DNA from: Pseudomonadota bacterium
GTDB lineage: Bacteria; Pseudomonadota; Gammaproteobacteria; Acidiferrobacterales; Acidiferrobacteraceae
Reading direction: 5' to 3'
NCBI GenBank assembly: GCA_021794595.1
Contig: JAJYQN010000096.1
Span: 18,399-82,398, forward strand
Length of the DNA stretch: 64,000 nucleotides
Part shown: piece after piece, positions 52,525-60,997 of the stretch
How the letters are laid out: each line of letters starts with the position of its first letter
Position numbering within the stretch: position 1 is the first letter of the stretch
Position numbers and translations under genes: made by a program
The notes under the pieces: generated by a model
The model's database searches: none
What the model was told of the DNA's origin: nothing
The model's input: only the letters and a program-made list of their open reading frames with translations

Positions 52525-53160
52525 CTATTGTGGCATATCGTCGTCGACGATCAGGCGCTGATCCGCCAATAACGCGGCCATATCGAGAATCGCCATTCGT
52601 TCCGCCGTAATGCCCATAAGATAGTGGTCCCTTGAGTCCGTAACGGTGGACAGCGTCGTTTGGATCGTATCGCGCACGATCGTGCGCACGCCGATTACTT
52701 CGTCAGCGAGGATTCCGAACTCTAGGCCCAAACCCGACACAACGATCACCTTATTAAGATCTGTAAGGCCTCTTTCCGGCATATTGAAGAATTTTTTTAT
52801 ATCTATCACGGTGAGGATGCGGCCGCGAACATTCACAATGCCAAGCACGAACGCGGGGGTGCCGGGAAGGGGCGCAAGGTCCCTCATTTGGTAGATCTCG
52901 CGCACAAAGACGGATTCGATTCCATAATGTTCGTAGGCGAGAAGAAATTCAACGACTTCTATAGGCGCAACACCGGACTGAGCGGGCTGGTCCTCTTGCG
53001 CTAAAATCTGGGCGCGCGTCCTCAGTATCTCTCGCGTTTGCGTTGCATCGGGCGCCGCTCCCTCCTGTAGGATTTGCTCGCCTTCTTGTAGACGGCGCCT
53101 TATGGCAGTCCAGTCGGTAACGGCCGAAGACGAGTGCGGTGGAGGCGTTTTTCCGATCAT
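52525..53160 (-). CDS. CheW coupling protein with N-terminal extension (WspD-like)
   Basis: 211 residues. The CheW fold begins near residue 65: VEFLLAYEHYGIESVFVREIYQM, FVLGIVNVRGRILTVIDIKKFF, LGLEFGILADEVIGVRTI, and YLMGITAERMAILDMAALLADQRL. Residues 1-60 are a helical extension of the WspD kind. It couples receptor to CheA. The ATG overlaps the CheR stop by 4 bp. Confidence 0.93.
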   Translation of the reverse strand: MIGKTPPPHSSSAVTDWTAIRRRLQEGEQILQEGAAPDATQTREILRTRAQILAQEDQPAQSGVAPIEVVEFLLAYEHYGIESVFVREIYQMRDLAPLPGTPAFVLGIVNVRGRILTVIDIKKFFNMPERGLTDLNKVIVVSGLGLEFGILADEVIGVRTIVRDTIQTTLSTVTDSRDHYLMGITAERMAILDMAALLADQRLIVDDDMPQ

Positions 53161-54656
53161 GTGGCATGATCCATGGACATGATTGTCTGGATAATATCCC
53201 GGAGCTTTCCTACCGTCATCCCGTCAGACTCCGGTGGACAGTGGTCCCTGCGGTCTTCTTTAAAAATGGCAAGGGTGTTCGCGAAATACCGTCGTGACTC
53301 TTTGTAGTGGCCTTGGGCCCGCAGCGAATTGCCGAGCGCGAAGTGTGCAAGCGCGAACGACGGATCGAGATAAAGCGCATGTTTAAGCGCCGCGACGGCC
53401 TCGAGATCACGGCCTTGCTCTTGTAGGATGATCGCAAGCAGATAACGCGCCGTGGGATCGAGTTTGTCGGCGGTAATGGCTCTTTCGCACCACGTTAAGG
53501 CCTCGACAAGGCGCCCCTGATTAGCGCAAGCCTTCGCCAATCGAGTCATGAGCCGCGGATTTTCCGAATCTTGGACGAGTAGCGCCTGCAAGATATCGAC
53601 CGCGTCTTGGTAACGACCTTGGCCACATAACGTGTCGGCTTCTTGGAGGCGGTCATGGGGCGTAGGAGTAGAGACGGTGGCCGCTTGGCGCCGCGACGAC
53701 TGCGGATGCTCTGGTGGGGCGTTTTCGACGGCGGTCTGGGCAAAAGATCGGTGTGCTTTAGCCGTTGGCGGACGGGAATCGCTGGCGATCATCGGAAGCT
53801 CCGCGCGTGATTTGCGAAAAACTACGGCGTCTCGGAAGTTGACCGGGGTAAACTGTGGGAACAATCTCGACGAGGCTTCGCTCGGGCTTACTACAAGCCA
53901 CCCGTCATCGGCTAAGCACGCGTAAAGCTTGCTGATCACTTTGGGTACATGCTCCGGTTGGAAATACATAAGAACATTGCGGCAAAAGAGGATATCGATG
54001 CCGTTTGTGCCGTTAAGAAGCGACGGGTAACCGTCTTCCGCAAGATTGAGGTAGGCGAACGAGACTCGGCGGCGTATTTCCTCGTCAAGAGTATGGACTC
54101 TCTGGTTCGCGACGGGACGGAAATAGTGTTCCTTGATGGACGGCGGCGTCCGCCGAAACGACCACTGACCGTACTGGGCCCTTTGCGCCTTTGCCAGATA
54201 GTCTAGGTTGATATCGGTGGCCAGCAACATCAGCTTCCAATCTTTTAGATTAGGAATCATTTGCGTCAATAGGATCGCAAGGGAGTAGGGCTCTTCGCCG
54301 CTGCAACAACCTGCACTCCAGATCCGCAAGTGGCGGTCTGCGGCTCTACGCTGGATCAACTCGGGCAGGATATGGCTCTTGAGGGCCGCAAAGATTGGTT
54401 CTTCCCGGAAAAAATAGGTTTCGCCGACGGTCAAATAACTGGCCAGTCGTTGAATTTCGGGCGCCCCCACTGGGTGCGCAAGCAGCCATTCCATGCAGGT
54501 CGCCGCGTTTTTGCAGCCCAAGAGCGGGGCGCACGATCGCGCGCCGCGCGCCAATTCGTGCCAACGCTCCGGGGGGAAATGAAGGCCGAGCCTTGCCGCC
54601 ACGAATGCGCTGAATCGGGAGAGGAGTGCTTCAGGAATCGCGCGATCCTCGGTCAT
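53157..54656 (-). CDS. CheR methyltransferase with TPR domain (WspC-like)
   Basis: 499 residues. The CheR domain (about 1-275) has the SAM-binding RIWSAGCCSGEEPYSLAI, FLATDIN-like MLLATDINLDYL, and DILFCRNVLMYF. After a Ser/Pro-rich linker (about 280-340) come TPR repeats (about 340-470, for example ALLVQDSENPRLMTRLAKAC and ALYLDPSFALAHFALGNSL). The CheR-TPR fusion is typical of WspC/FrzF-type proteins. It methylates the MCP. It overlaps both neighbouring cheW genes by 4 bp. Confidence 0.95.
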   Translation of the reverse strand: MTEDRAIPEALLSRFSAFVAARLGLHFPPERWHELARGARSCAPLLGCKNAATCMEWLLAHPVGAPEIQRLASYLTVGETYFFREEPIFAALKSHILPELIQRRAADRHLRIWSAGCCSGEEPYSLAILLTQMIPNLKDWKLMLLATDINLDYLAKAQRAQYGQWSFRRTPPSIKEHYFRPVANQRVHTLDEEIRRRVSFAYLNLAEDGYPSLLNGTNGIDILFCRNVLMYFQPEHVPKVISKLYACLADDGWLVVSPSEASSRLFPQFTPVNFRDAVVFRKSRAELPMIASDSRPPTAKAHRSFAQTAVENAPPEHPQSSRRQAATVSTPTPHDRLQEADTLCGQGRYQDAVDILQALLVQDSENPRLMTRLAKACANQGRLVEALTWCERAITADKLDPTARYLLAIILQEQGRDLEAVAALKHALYLDPSFALAHFALGNSLRAQGHYKESRRYFANTLAIFKEDRRDHCPPESDGMTVGKLRDIIQTIMSMDHAT

Positions 54657-55150
54657 GGCTTGCGATCTCGTAGTGCCGCCAGGGCGATATCGACGTCTCG
54701 TTCCTCGCCGATGTCAAGACATTGATCGAGGTCGTGAATGAGAATCATACCGTCTGCGAGCCGGGCAACGCCGGCAAGGTAATCGATTCTTGGGGCGATA
54801 TCGGCGGGCTCCGCAATTCGCTGCCGAGGAATGTTGAGTACGCCCAGCGCCGCATCGACAACGAGGGCGAGCCGTCGATGTCGTGTCTGCGCGATCACAA
54901 GCTTGTCGGTCACGGTCGGTACCCGATCGGGTAGGCCGAATCGTTTACGGATGTTGACAACCGGGATGACCGAACCCCGGACGTCGATCACGCCCATGAT
55001 CACGGCCGGGGCCTTGGGCAACATCGTGATCTCGACCAACGGAATGACCCGCTCGACTTGTCCGAGAGGCAGTGCGTAGCGCTGTCCCTCAAGGATCAAG
55101 CCGACCACGGAGCTTGGTGCATCTGCAGCGGACCAGGGCGTTGTCGCCAT
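54653..55150 (-). CDS. CheW coupling protein, first gene of the operon (WspB-like)
   Basis: 165 residues, a single CheW domain: LILEGQRYALPLGQVERVIPL, VIMGVIDVRGSVIPVVNIRKRFG, LALVVDAALGVLNI and LARLADGMILIHDLDQCL. It is the first gene of a seven-gene minus-strand operon. Just upstream is a 14-bp tandem duplication that repeats the likely ribosome-binding site, and further up a candidate promoter and palindrome. Confidence 0.94.
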   Translation of the reverse strand: MATTPWSAADAPSSVVGLILEGQRYALPLGQVERVIPLVEITMLPKAPAVIMGVIDVRGSVIPVVNIRKRFGLPDRVPTVTDKLVIAQTRHRRLALVVDAALGVLNIPRQRIAEPADIAPRIDYLAGVARLADGMILIHDLDQCLDIGEERDVDIALAALRDRKP

Positions 55151-55154
55151 ATTT

Positions 55155-55182
55155 ATGAGCCTCGACCTATGAGCCTCGACCT
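55155..55182 (-). repeat. 14-bp tandem duplication at the cheW ribosome-binding site
   Basis: On the plus strand ATGAGCCTCGACCT occurs twice in a row. On the transcribed strand this puts AGGTCGAGG twice before the cheW ATG, so the Shine-Dalgarno-like GAGG is duplicated. Confidence 0.85.
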
Positions 55183-55196
55183 GAAAAGTGCCAGGG

Positions 55197-55250
55197 ACAG
55201 TGCACTGTAAGGGCCTTAAACAACTATAGTCAATCTAGGAGATTTACCAA
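55197..55250 (-). promoter_or_regulatory. Candidate promoter and operator of the Wsp-like operon
   Basis: On the minus strand TTGGTA (55250-55245), 16 bp, TATAGT (55228-55223) is a fair sigma-70 promoter for cheW. The perfect 12-bp palindrome ACAGTGCACTGT (55197-55208) lies just downstream of the predicted start point, where a repressor could bind. Confidence 0.4.
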
Positions 55251-55689
55251 CCTCCGATAATTTAACGCGATTTCCGACCCAATGGCCTCAATGTCGGCTC
55301 CCCATCGGCGCGCCAAGGAAAGCGACAAACAAGCCCGATACGCGCATCCGCCGAGGCCTTGCGCGCCTGAGACGACTTAGGTTCGAGCCGTGCGTGACGT
55401 GGCCACGCTTCTTGTGAAGAGCCCAGGGCAGGCCATGGCGGCGATAGGGATAAGGTGAAAATAAGGCTAACGCGCCCCCCGCCCTTGCGAGCGGGTCTAT
55501 GGCGCGTGGACTTCCACCGATCGACCGAGAGATCGCAGCCAGGATGCGGTAGGACTCTCGGAAAACCGAGGCGATCGCTTACTGAGATCGTCTGACTCCA
55601 TCGTCAAAATATGTTTGACGCATCGCTGCGGCCTATCTCGCACGGTCAATGACGAGCCAGCTACGGCTCTTTCGGGAGATCTCTTAAGC
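55251..55689. other. Hairpin-rich non-coding interval between cheW and the IS110 element
   Basis: No gene is visible. Several perfect stems occur: ACGCGCC/GGCGCGT (55470-55507) enclosing CCCGC/GCGGG; GTGGA-CT-TCCAC (55506-55517); CTCGG-AAAA-CCGAG (about 55556-55570); CGTCAAA-N5-TTTGACG (55602-55620); GAGCC-N6-GGCTC-TTTC (55654-55672). The density suggests a structured RNA or IS-end DNA. Confidence 0.45.
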
Positions 55690-55732
55690 GCCGAAGGAAC
55701 ACGTCTTCAGGGGGGTGCCCCTATGTCCTTTG

Positions 55733-56938
55733 TCAAGCATTTGCTGTAGGTGTCGCCTGATAAAAAGCGCCGTCACGTAACATCGCATACAGCACATCGT
55801 TGCGTCGGCGGGCGAGCGCAATCAGCGCCTGATTGTGTCGCTTGCCCTGGCTGATCTTGCGGTCGTAGTAAGCCCGGGAGACAGGATCGCGCAAGGCCGC
55901 GAAGGCCGACAGGAACATCGTACGTTTTAAGATCTTGTTGCCTCGCCTGGAGGGATGTTCGCCCCGAATGGAGCTTCCCGAGCGACGAGTAACCGGCGCT
56001 AGGCCTGCATAGGCGGCAAGATGGGCCGCCGAAGCAAAGGGTCTAGGGGTAACCTCCGTCAGGAGTCTGGCTGTGGTCCTGATGCCGACTCCCGGCATGC
56101 TCATCAGGACTGGCGTAAGAGGGTGCGCCAAGACTCGCTGCTCGACCTCTTGGGCGAGTTCCGCGCGTTGCTGGCGTAAGGCACCTAACTGCTGGGCCAA
56201 TTTGGGCAGCACGAGGCTCACGGCCTGGGTGCCTGGCACCACCACGGTCTGTTCGCTCAAGGCCTTAAGGATTTCTCCTGGCAGCGTTTTGGCGAGCCTT
56301 GGCGCAAGCTTGCTTAAGTGCGTGGTAAGCCGTTTCTCGCTGGTGGCCGAAAGCGCCTGCGGTGACGGATATTTCTGCAGAAGGGCACACACAGCCGGAT
56401 GATCAAGCCGGGGTCCCAGTACGCGCTCCAAGGCCGGATGGATTTGGGTCAGAAGCCCGCGGATACGGTTGCTGACTTGGGTGATTTGCGCGGCCAGATC
56501 ATCATCAAAACCGCATAATAAAGTAAGTTCTGCCAAGGCCTCGTCGGTCTTGGGTAAAGCGCGCAACGCGTGCGGCATCGAACGAGCGGCTTCGGCGATG
56601 ATGGCCGCATCCCGTGCATCGGTCTTCGCTTCGCCGGCATGCAGATCGGCAATGCGGCGCATAGCCAACCCTGGCAAATAAGCGACTTCAATGCCTTCTG
56701 CACGCGCCACCGTGATGGGCAGGGCCCCTATTGTGGCCGGCTGATCGACAACTAACAGCAGTGCGCCATGCGTCTTCAGTTCCGCTATGACGGCGCGCAG
56801 CTTCTCTTCATCGTTAGGTAAGGCTTTATCCAACAACCGCTTACCCGATCGATCCAGTGCTACGGCATGATGCGCACCTTTCCCCACATCCACGCCGATA
56901 AAGATATCCACACTGTTGTGGTCTTCGTGGTCTGTCAT
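55733..56938 (-). CDS. IS110-family transposase (DEDD recombinase)
   Basis: 401 residues. The ORF track begins at 56974, but ATG 56938 directly after GGGAGGTGAGT is clear. The N-terminal RuvC-like DEDD domain has FIGVDVGKGAHHAVALD and KTDARDAAIIAEAARSMP; the C-terminal transposase_20 domain has MPGVGIRTTARLLTEV and AAYAGLAPVTRRSGSSIRG with the catalytic serine region. Length and motifs are complete, so it is probably active. In IS110 elements this recombinase is guided by a bridge RNA encoded in the IS flank. Confidence 0.95.
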   Translation of the reverse strand: MTDHEDHNSVDIFIGVDVGKGAHHAVALDRSGKRLLDKALPNDEEKLRAVIAELKTHGALLLVVDQPATIGALPITVARAEGIEVAYLPGLAMRRIADLHAGEAKTDARDAAIIAEAARSMPHALRALPKTDEALAELTLLCGFDDDLAAQITQVSNRIRGLLTQIHPALERVLGPRLDHPAVCALLQKYPSPQALSATSEKRLTTHLSKLAPRLAKTLPGEILKALSEQTVVVPGTQAVSLVLPKLAQQLGALRQQRAELAQEVEQRVLAHPLTPVLMSMPGVGIRTTARLLTEVTPRPFASAAHLAAYAGLAPVTRRSGSSIRGEHPSRRGNKILKRTMFLSAFAALRDPVSRAYYDRKISQGKRHNQALIALARRRNDVLYAMLRDGAFYQATPTANA

Positions 56939-57160
56939 ACTCACCTCCCGTATCACGATAATACATACGGCCAATGACCATGGCAGAAAGTCTCGGCATC
57001 CACGTTACAGGCGGCCTATTAAAGATATCATCGGCCGAGCCCCTATTAGCGATGACTGACTGCCTGTTCGACCCGGTGACAACACCCCCCGGATCATGGT
57101 CGACTGGGGGTAGCAATCATGCCGGGCCGGACTGGCCGTACCTCTATTGTAGAGGCAGGA
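56939..57160 (-). ncRNA. Candidate IS110 bridge RNA region
   Basis: The DNA directly upstream of the transposase, on the same strand, contains several stems: CCTCTA-N3-TAGAGG (57141-57155, a 5' stem-loop candidate), CCCCC...GGGGG (57085-57110), and ACAGGC...GCCTGT (57007-57067) enclosing TCATCG-N16-CGATGA (57028-57055). A 5' stem-loop followed by two internal-loop hairpins is the layout described for IS110 bridge RNAs (target- and donor-binding loops). The pairing with actual IS and target ends has not been tested. Confidence 0.4.
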
Positions 57161-59041
57161 AGATAGTAACGGGGTACTTTGAAAAAATGCGAGGTTGGGT
57201 TTCTTGGAACCCCCTGAGCCGAGGGATTCCAGCTCGGGGGCGGCGTGACCGGCCTCCCCTTCAAGCCGATCCACGGAAGACAGGGGCTTTGTCTCTTGTT
57301 GCAGTGCCCAAAGTTCGGCGTAGAGCCCCTTTTGACCAATGAGCTCTCGGTGCCGGCCACGCTCGACTATACGGCCATCGCGCATGACCAGGATCTGATC
57401 GGCGTGTTGGATGGTGGATAGCCTATGGGCAATGACAAGCGTCGTGCGGTGGTTTGCAAGAAGCGCCAAGCCCTCTTGCACGATACGCTCAGAGGCGGCA
57501 TCGAGCGCCGACGTCGCCTCGTCGAACAGCAAGATCTTAGGTTGCTTTAAGAGCGTCCTTGCAATGGCAACCCGCTGTTTCTCGCCCCCCGAGAGCTTGA
57601 GCCCGCGCTCGCCCACCAAGGTGTCATAACCCTTGGGCAAGGACGCGATGAAACGATCGAGATGCGCCAGTTCCACCGCCTCTTCGATCTCCTGTCGCGT
57701 TGCTCCGGGGCGCCCGTAGGCGATATTGACGTAGAGGCTGTCGTTAAAGAGAACCGGGTCTTGGGGCACAACGCCGATGGTGTGGCGAAGGCTGCTTTGC
57801 GTCACGCTGCGAATGTTCTGATCGTCTATGATAATGGCCCCGGCGTCGGGGTCGTAGAGTCGCACCAAGAGACGGACAAGCGTCGATTTCCCGGAGCCGC
57901 TTGGTCCGACAACGGCGGTCGTCGACTGCGGCGCTATGGCGAAGTCTATGTCTTGCAGAAGTGGCCGACCGCCGTAGGAAAAACTGAGGTGCGTAAAGCG
58001 AACCTCGCCTCGAGAGATCGCAAGCGGGGGCGCGCCGGCCTGGTCGACAATGGCAAGTGGGGCCTTTAGGAGATCGAACATGTTTTCCATGTCGGCGAGG
58101 GAGTGCTTGATCTCGCGGTAGACGAATCCGAGAAAGTGTAAGGGCATGTAGAGCTGTATCAGAAAGGCGTTCACCAGTACGAGGTCGCCGAGGCTCATGC
58201 TGTGGTTTGCCACCCCGCGGGCGGCGAGAATCATGAGACCGGTTGCGCCGAGCGCGATGATGGTCGCTTGGCCGATGTTGAGAAATGCTAGAGACACTTG
58301 ATTGCGGACCGCCGCTTCTTCCCATTTTTGTAAGTGCTGGTCGTAGCGGTTCGCCTCGTAGTCTTCGTTTGCGAAGAATTTCACGGTCTCGTAGTTGAGG
58401 AGACTGTCTACCGCCTGACTGTTGGCCCGCGAGTCCATGTCGTTCATGAATCGGCGGAAGACCGTCCGCCATTCGGTTACGAACAATGTAAAGCCGATGT
58501 AGAGGGCCAGCGTAAAAAAGGTAATGACCGCAAACCAGGGGCTGAACTTAGCGATGAGAATGCCTGCCACCAAGGCGATTTCCACCAAGGTGGGTATGAT
58601 GTTAAACAGGAGAAAGTTTAAAAGGAGCGAGATGCCGCGGCTTCCGCGCTCGATATCTCGTGCTACGCCACCCGTCTGGCGGTCAAGGTGGAACTTGAGC
58701 GGGAGCGCGTGCAGGTGGCGAAAGACCGTGAGCGCGGCGCGCCGAACCGCGCGTTGCGTGACGCGTGCAAACACCACATCGCGCAACTCCCCAAAGAGCG
58801 CGTTGGCTAAGCGAAGCGCTCCATAGGCCGCGAGGAGGGCGACGGGTATGGCAATGACGGCTTGGCGGGTATTGAGGCTATTGACGATGTCTTTTAAGAC
58901 GAGCGGGACTGCGACATTAGCGACCTTGGCGAGTATGAGAGAGCCGAGCGCCAAGCCCACCCGTACCCGATATTCCCAGAGGTAGGGGGCCAGTTGGCGC
59001 ACGATCCGAATCAGGGAAACGCGGCGGCCGCGTTTGCCCAT
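57005..59041 (-). CDS. Atm1-like ABC half-transporter, C-terminus extended into the IS
   Basis: From ATG 59041 the protein is 678 aa (GTG 59089 would give 694). Six-helix membrane domain (about 20-310), then the ATPase with Walker A VGPSGSGKSTLVRLL, signature LSGGEKQRVAIART, Walker B ILLFDEATSALDAASE and the His switch VIAHRLSTIQHAD. It belongs to the ABCB7/Atm1-type exporters of glutathione-linked sulfur or metal species. The native family end is expected near YAELWALQQETKP (about residue 595); the roughly 80 extra residues (for example PLLSSCLYNRGTASPARHD) are translated from the IS110 flank. EttA is encoded 4 bp upstream. Confidence 0.88.
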   Translation of the reverse strand: MGKRGRRVSLIRIVRQLAPYLWEYRVRVGLALGSLILAKVANVAVPLVLKDIVNSLNTRQAVIAIPVALLAAYGALRLANALFGELRDVVFARVTQRAVRRAALTVFRHLHALPLKFHLDRQTGGVARDIERGSRGISLLLNFLLFNIIPTLVEIALVAGILIAKFSPWFAVITFFTLALYIGFTLFVTEWRTVFRRFMNDMDSRANSQAVDSLLNYETVKFFANEDYEANRYDQHLQKWEEAAVRNQVSLAFLNIGQATIIALGATGLMILAARGVANHSMSLGDLVLVNAFLIQLYMPLHFLGFVYREIKHSLADMENMFDLLKAPLAIVDQAGAPPLAISRGEVRFTHLSFSYGGRPLLQDIDFAIAPQSTTAVVGPSGSGKSTLVRLLVRLYDPDAGAIIIDDQNIRSVTQSSLRHTIGVVPQDPVLFNDSLYVNIAYGRPGATRQEIEEAVELAHLDRFIASLPKGYDTLVGERGLKLSGGEKQRVAIARTLLKQPKILLFDEATSALDAASERIVQEGLALLANHRTTLVIAHRLSTIQHADQILVMRDGRIVERGRHRELIGQKGLYAELWALQQETKPLSSVDRLEGEAGHAAPELESLGSGGSKKPNLAFFQSTPLLSSCLYNRGTASPARHDCYPQSTMIRGVLSPGRTGSQSSLIGARPMISLIGRL

Positions 59042-59092
59042 AGAGGACCCTTCTGTAGACGGGTTTGGCGTGAGGCCGCGGGCGCGCACGCC

Positions 59093-60766
59093 TTAAGCCA
59101 AGCGCCTATACTTTATGCGGGTCGGGCGGTCAGCCTCGACACCGAGCCGCCGCTTGCGGTCGAGTTCATAATCCGCGTAATTGCCTTCGAACCAAACCAC
59201 TTGGCTGTCGCCTTCGAAGGCCATGATGTGGGTGGCGATCCGGTCTAGAAACCAGCGGTCGTGTGAGATAACGATCGCGCAGCCCCCAAATGCCAGTAAG
59301 GCCTCCTCGAGCGCCCGCAGGGTGTCGACATCGAGGTCGTTGGTCGGCTCGTCAAGCAAGAGCAGGTTGCCGCCGCTCTTTAAGAGCTTGGCGAGGTGGA
59401 CACGGTTTCGTTCGCCGCCCGATAGGTCCTTCACGTACTTTTGTTGATCCGCGCCCCGAAAATTGAACCGCCCTACGTAGGCGCGCGAAGAGACCTCGCG
59501 TTTTCCCAGAACGATCATGTCCGAGCCGCCCGATACCTCGGCCCACACGGTCTTGTTGCCATCAAGCGCATCGCGCGCCTGACTCACATAGGCTGGTACG
59601 ACCGAGGGTCCGACGCGCAAGACCCCGCTATCGGGCTGTTCCTCTCCTACGATCATCCGAAAGAGCGTTGTTTTCCCCGCACCGTTTGGGCCAATGACCC
59701 CTACGATACCGCCGGCCGGGAGTTTAAAATTGATGTGATCCATGAGCAGGCGGTCGCCGAAGCTCTTGGTGAGGTCGATGGCTTCGACCACGAGATCGCC
59801 CAAGCGCGGCCCGGCCGGTATGAAGAGGTCGGTCGTCTCGTTGCGCTGTTCGGTGTCTTGAGACACGAGTTCCTCGTAGGCGGCCAGACGGGCGCGGCTC
59901 TTGGCGTGTCGGCCCTTGGGCGAGGTGCGCACCCACTCGAGTTCGCGTTTGATGGTACGTTGCCGGGCCGACTCCTGCTTCTCTTCAATGGCGAGGCGCT
60001 TTTCCTTTTGCTCGAGCCACGAGGAATAATTGCCCTCCCACGGTATGCCCTGACCTCTATCCAGTTCCAGAATCCAGCCCGCGACGTTATCGAGAAAGTA
60101 ACGATCGTGGGTCACGGCCACGACCGTACCCTTGTATTCTTTAAGGAATCGCTCGAGCCAAGCCACCGACTCCGCGTCGAGGTGGTTGGTCGGCTCGTCC
60201 AGCAGCAACATGTCCGGTTCGGAGAGGAGTAGCCGGCATAAGGCCACGCGGCGGCGTTCGCCGCCCGAGAGCACATTGACGTCGGCATCGAAGGAAGGCA
60301 GACGCAGGGCCTCGGCCGCGATCTCGAGCTTGCGTTCGAGATCCCAGGCCCCCGCGGCATCGATTTCACTCTGGACCTGCGCCTGCTCTTCAATTAGAGC
60401 GTTCATCTGCTCGTCGGTGAGCGGATCCCCGAAGCGCAAGCTGATGGCGTTGAACCGCTCGAGCAAGGCCTTTGTGGCGGCGACCCCCTCCTCGATATTG
60501 CCTCTCACGTCTTTGTCGGGGTTCAGTACCGGTTCTTGGGGCAGGTAACCTATCCGAATACGGGCGGCCGGTTGGGCCTCGCCGTCGAATTCCTTGTCGA
60601 CACCGGCCATAATGCGCAGGAGCGTGGACTTCCCGGAACCGTTCAGCCCCAGTACCCCGATTTTGGCGCCGGGGAAGAAGGATAGAGAGATGTTTTTGAG
60701 TATTTCGCGCGACGGGGGGACGATCTTTGTCACCCGTTGCATGGTAAAAATGTAGGGAATGGCCAT
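59093..60766 (-). CDS. ettA: ABC-F ribosomal ATPase EttA
   Basis: 557 residues, standard EttA length. It has two ATPase domains: Walker [17 protein letters not shown] and [16 protein letters not shown], signatures [15 protein letters not shown] and [15 protein letters not shown], and the EttA-type arm and linker. The N-terminus [29 protein letters not shown] matches EttA. It binds the ribosomal E site and gates the first steps of elongation by the ATP/ADP ratio. The start ATG is 60766. Confidence 0.97.
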   Translation of the reverse strand: MAIPYIFTMQRVTKIVPPSREILKNISLSFFPGAKIGVLGLNGSGKSTLLRIMAGVDKEFDGEAQPAARIRIGYLPQEPVLNPDKDVRGNIEEGVAATKALLERFNAISLRFGDPLTDEQMNALIEEQAQVQSEIDAAGAWDLERKLEIAAEALRLPSFDADVNVLSGGERRRVALCRLLLSEPDMLLLDEPTNHLDAESVAWLERFLKEYKGTVVAVTHDRYFLDNVAGWILELDRGQGIPWEGNYSSWLEQKEKRLAIEEKQESARQRTIKRELEWVRTSPKGRHAKSRARLAAYEELVSQDTEQRNETTDLFIPAGPRLGDLVVEAIDLTKSFGDRLLMDHINFKLPAGGIVGVIGPNGAGKTTLFRMIVGEEQPDSGVLRVGPSVVPAYVSQARDALDGNKTVWAEVSGGSDMIVLGKREVSSRAYVGRFNFRGADQQKYVKDLSGGERNRVHLAKLLKSGGNLLLLDEPTNDLDVDTLRALEEALLAFGGCAIVISHDRWFLDRIATHIMAFEGDSQVVWFEGNYADYELDRKRRLGVEADRPTRIKYRRLA

Positions 60767-60997
60767 AGCCTCCCAGTATACTACGCTCTAACGGAAGTTT
60801 CTGCTGGCCGGACGTCTCCGAACAGCACCCATTGTGGCCCGCTCGTCGCCCTTGTGCTGGGCGGCCTTTGTGGATCGGTTAGTCTTGGTAAATGGGTCCG
60901 CGGGCCGGCCGAATCAAAGCTTGAGGTCGATTGGGCGGGTCGTTCATACTGTCGCACCGCGCTACTTGGTGGGGCCTCTATTGAATGAATACGGGGA

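Larger units (their letters stand above)
55690..57180 (-). mobile_element. IS110-family insertion sequence, ends approximate
   Basis: A complete IS110-type transposase with structured flanks. The boundaries are my estimate: the right one is set where the ABC transporter reading frame stops resembling its family, and the left one just downstream of the transposase. IS110 elements lack terminal inverted repeats, and I could not define a core dinucleotide. Confidence 0.6.
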
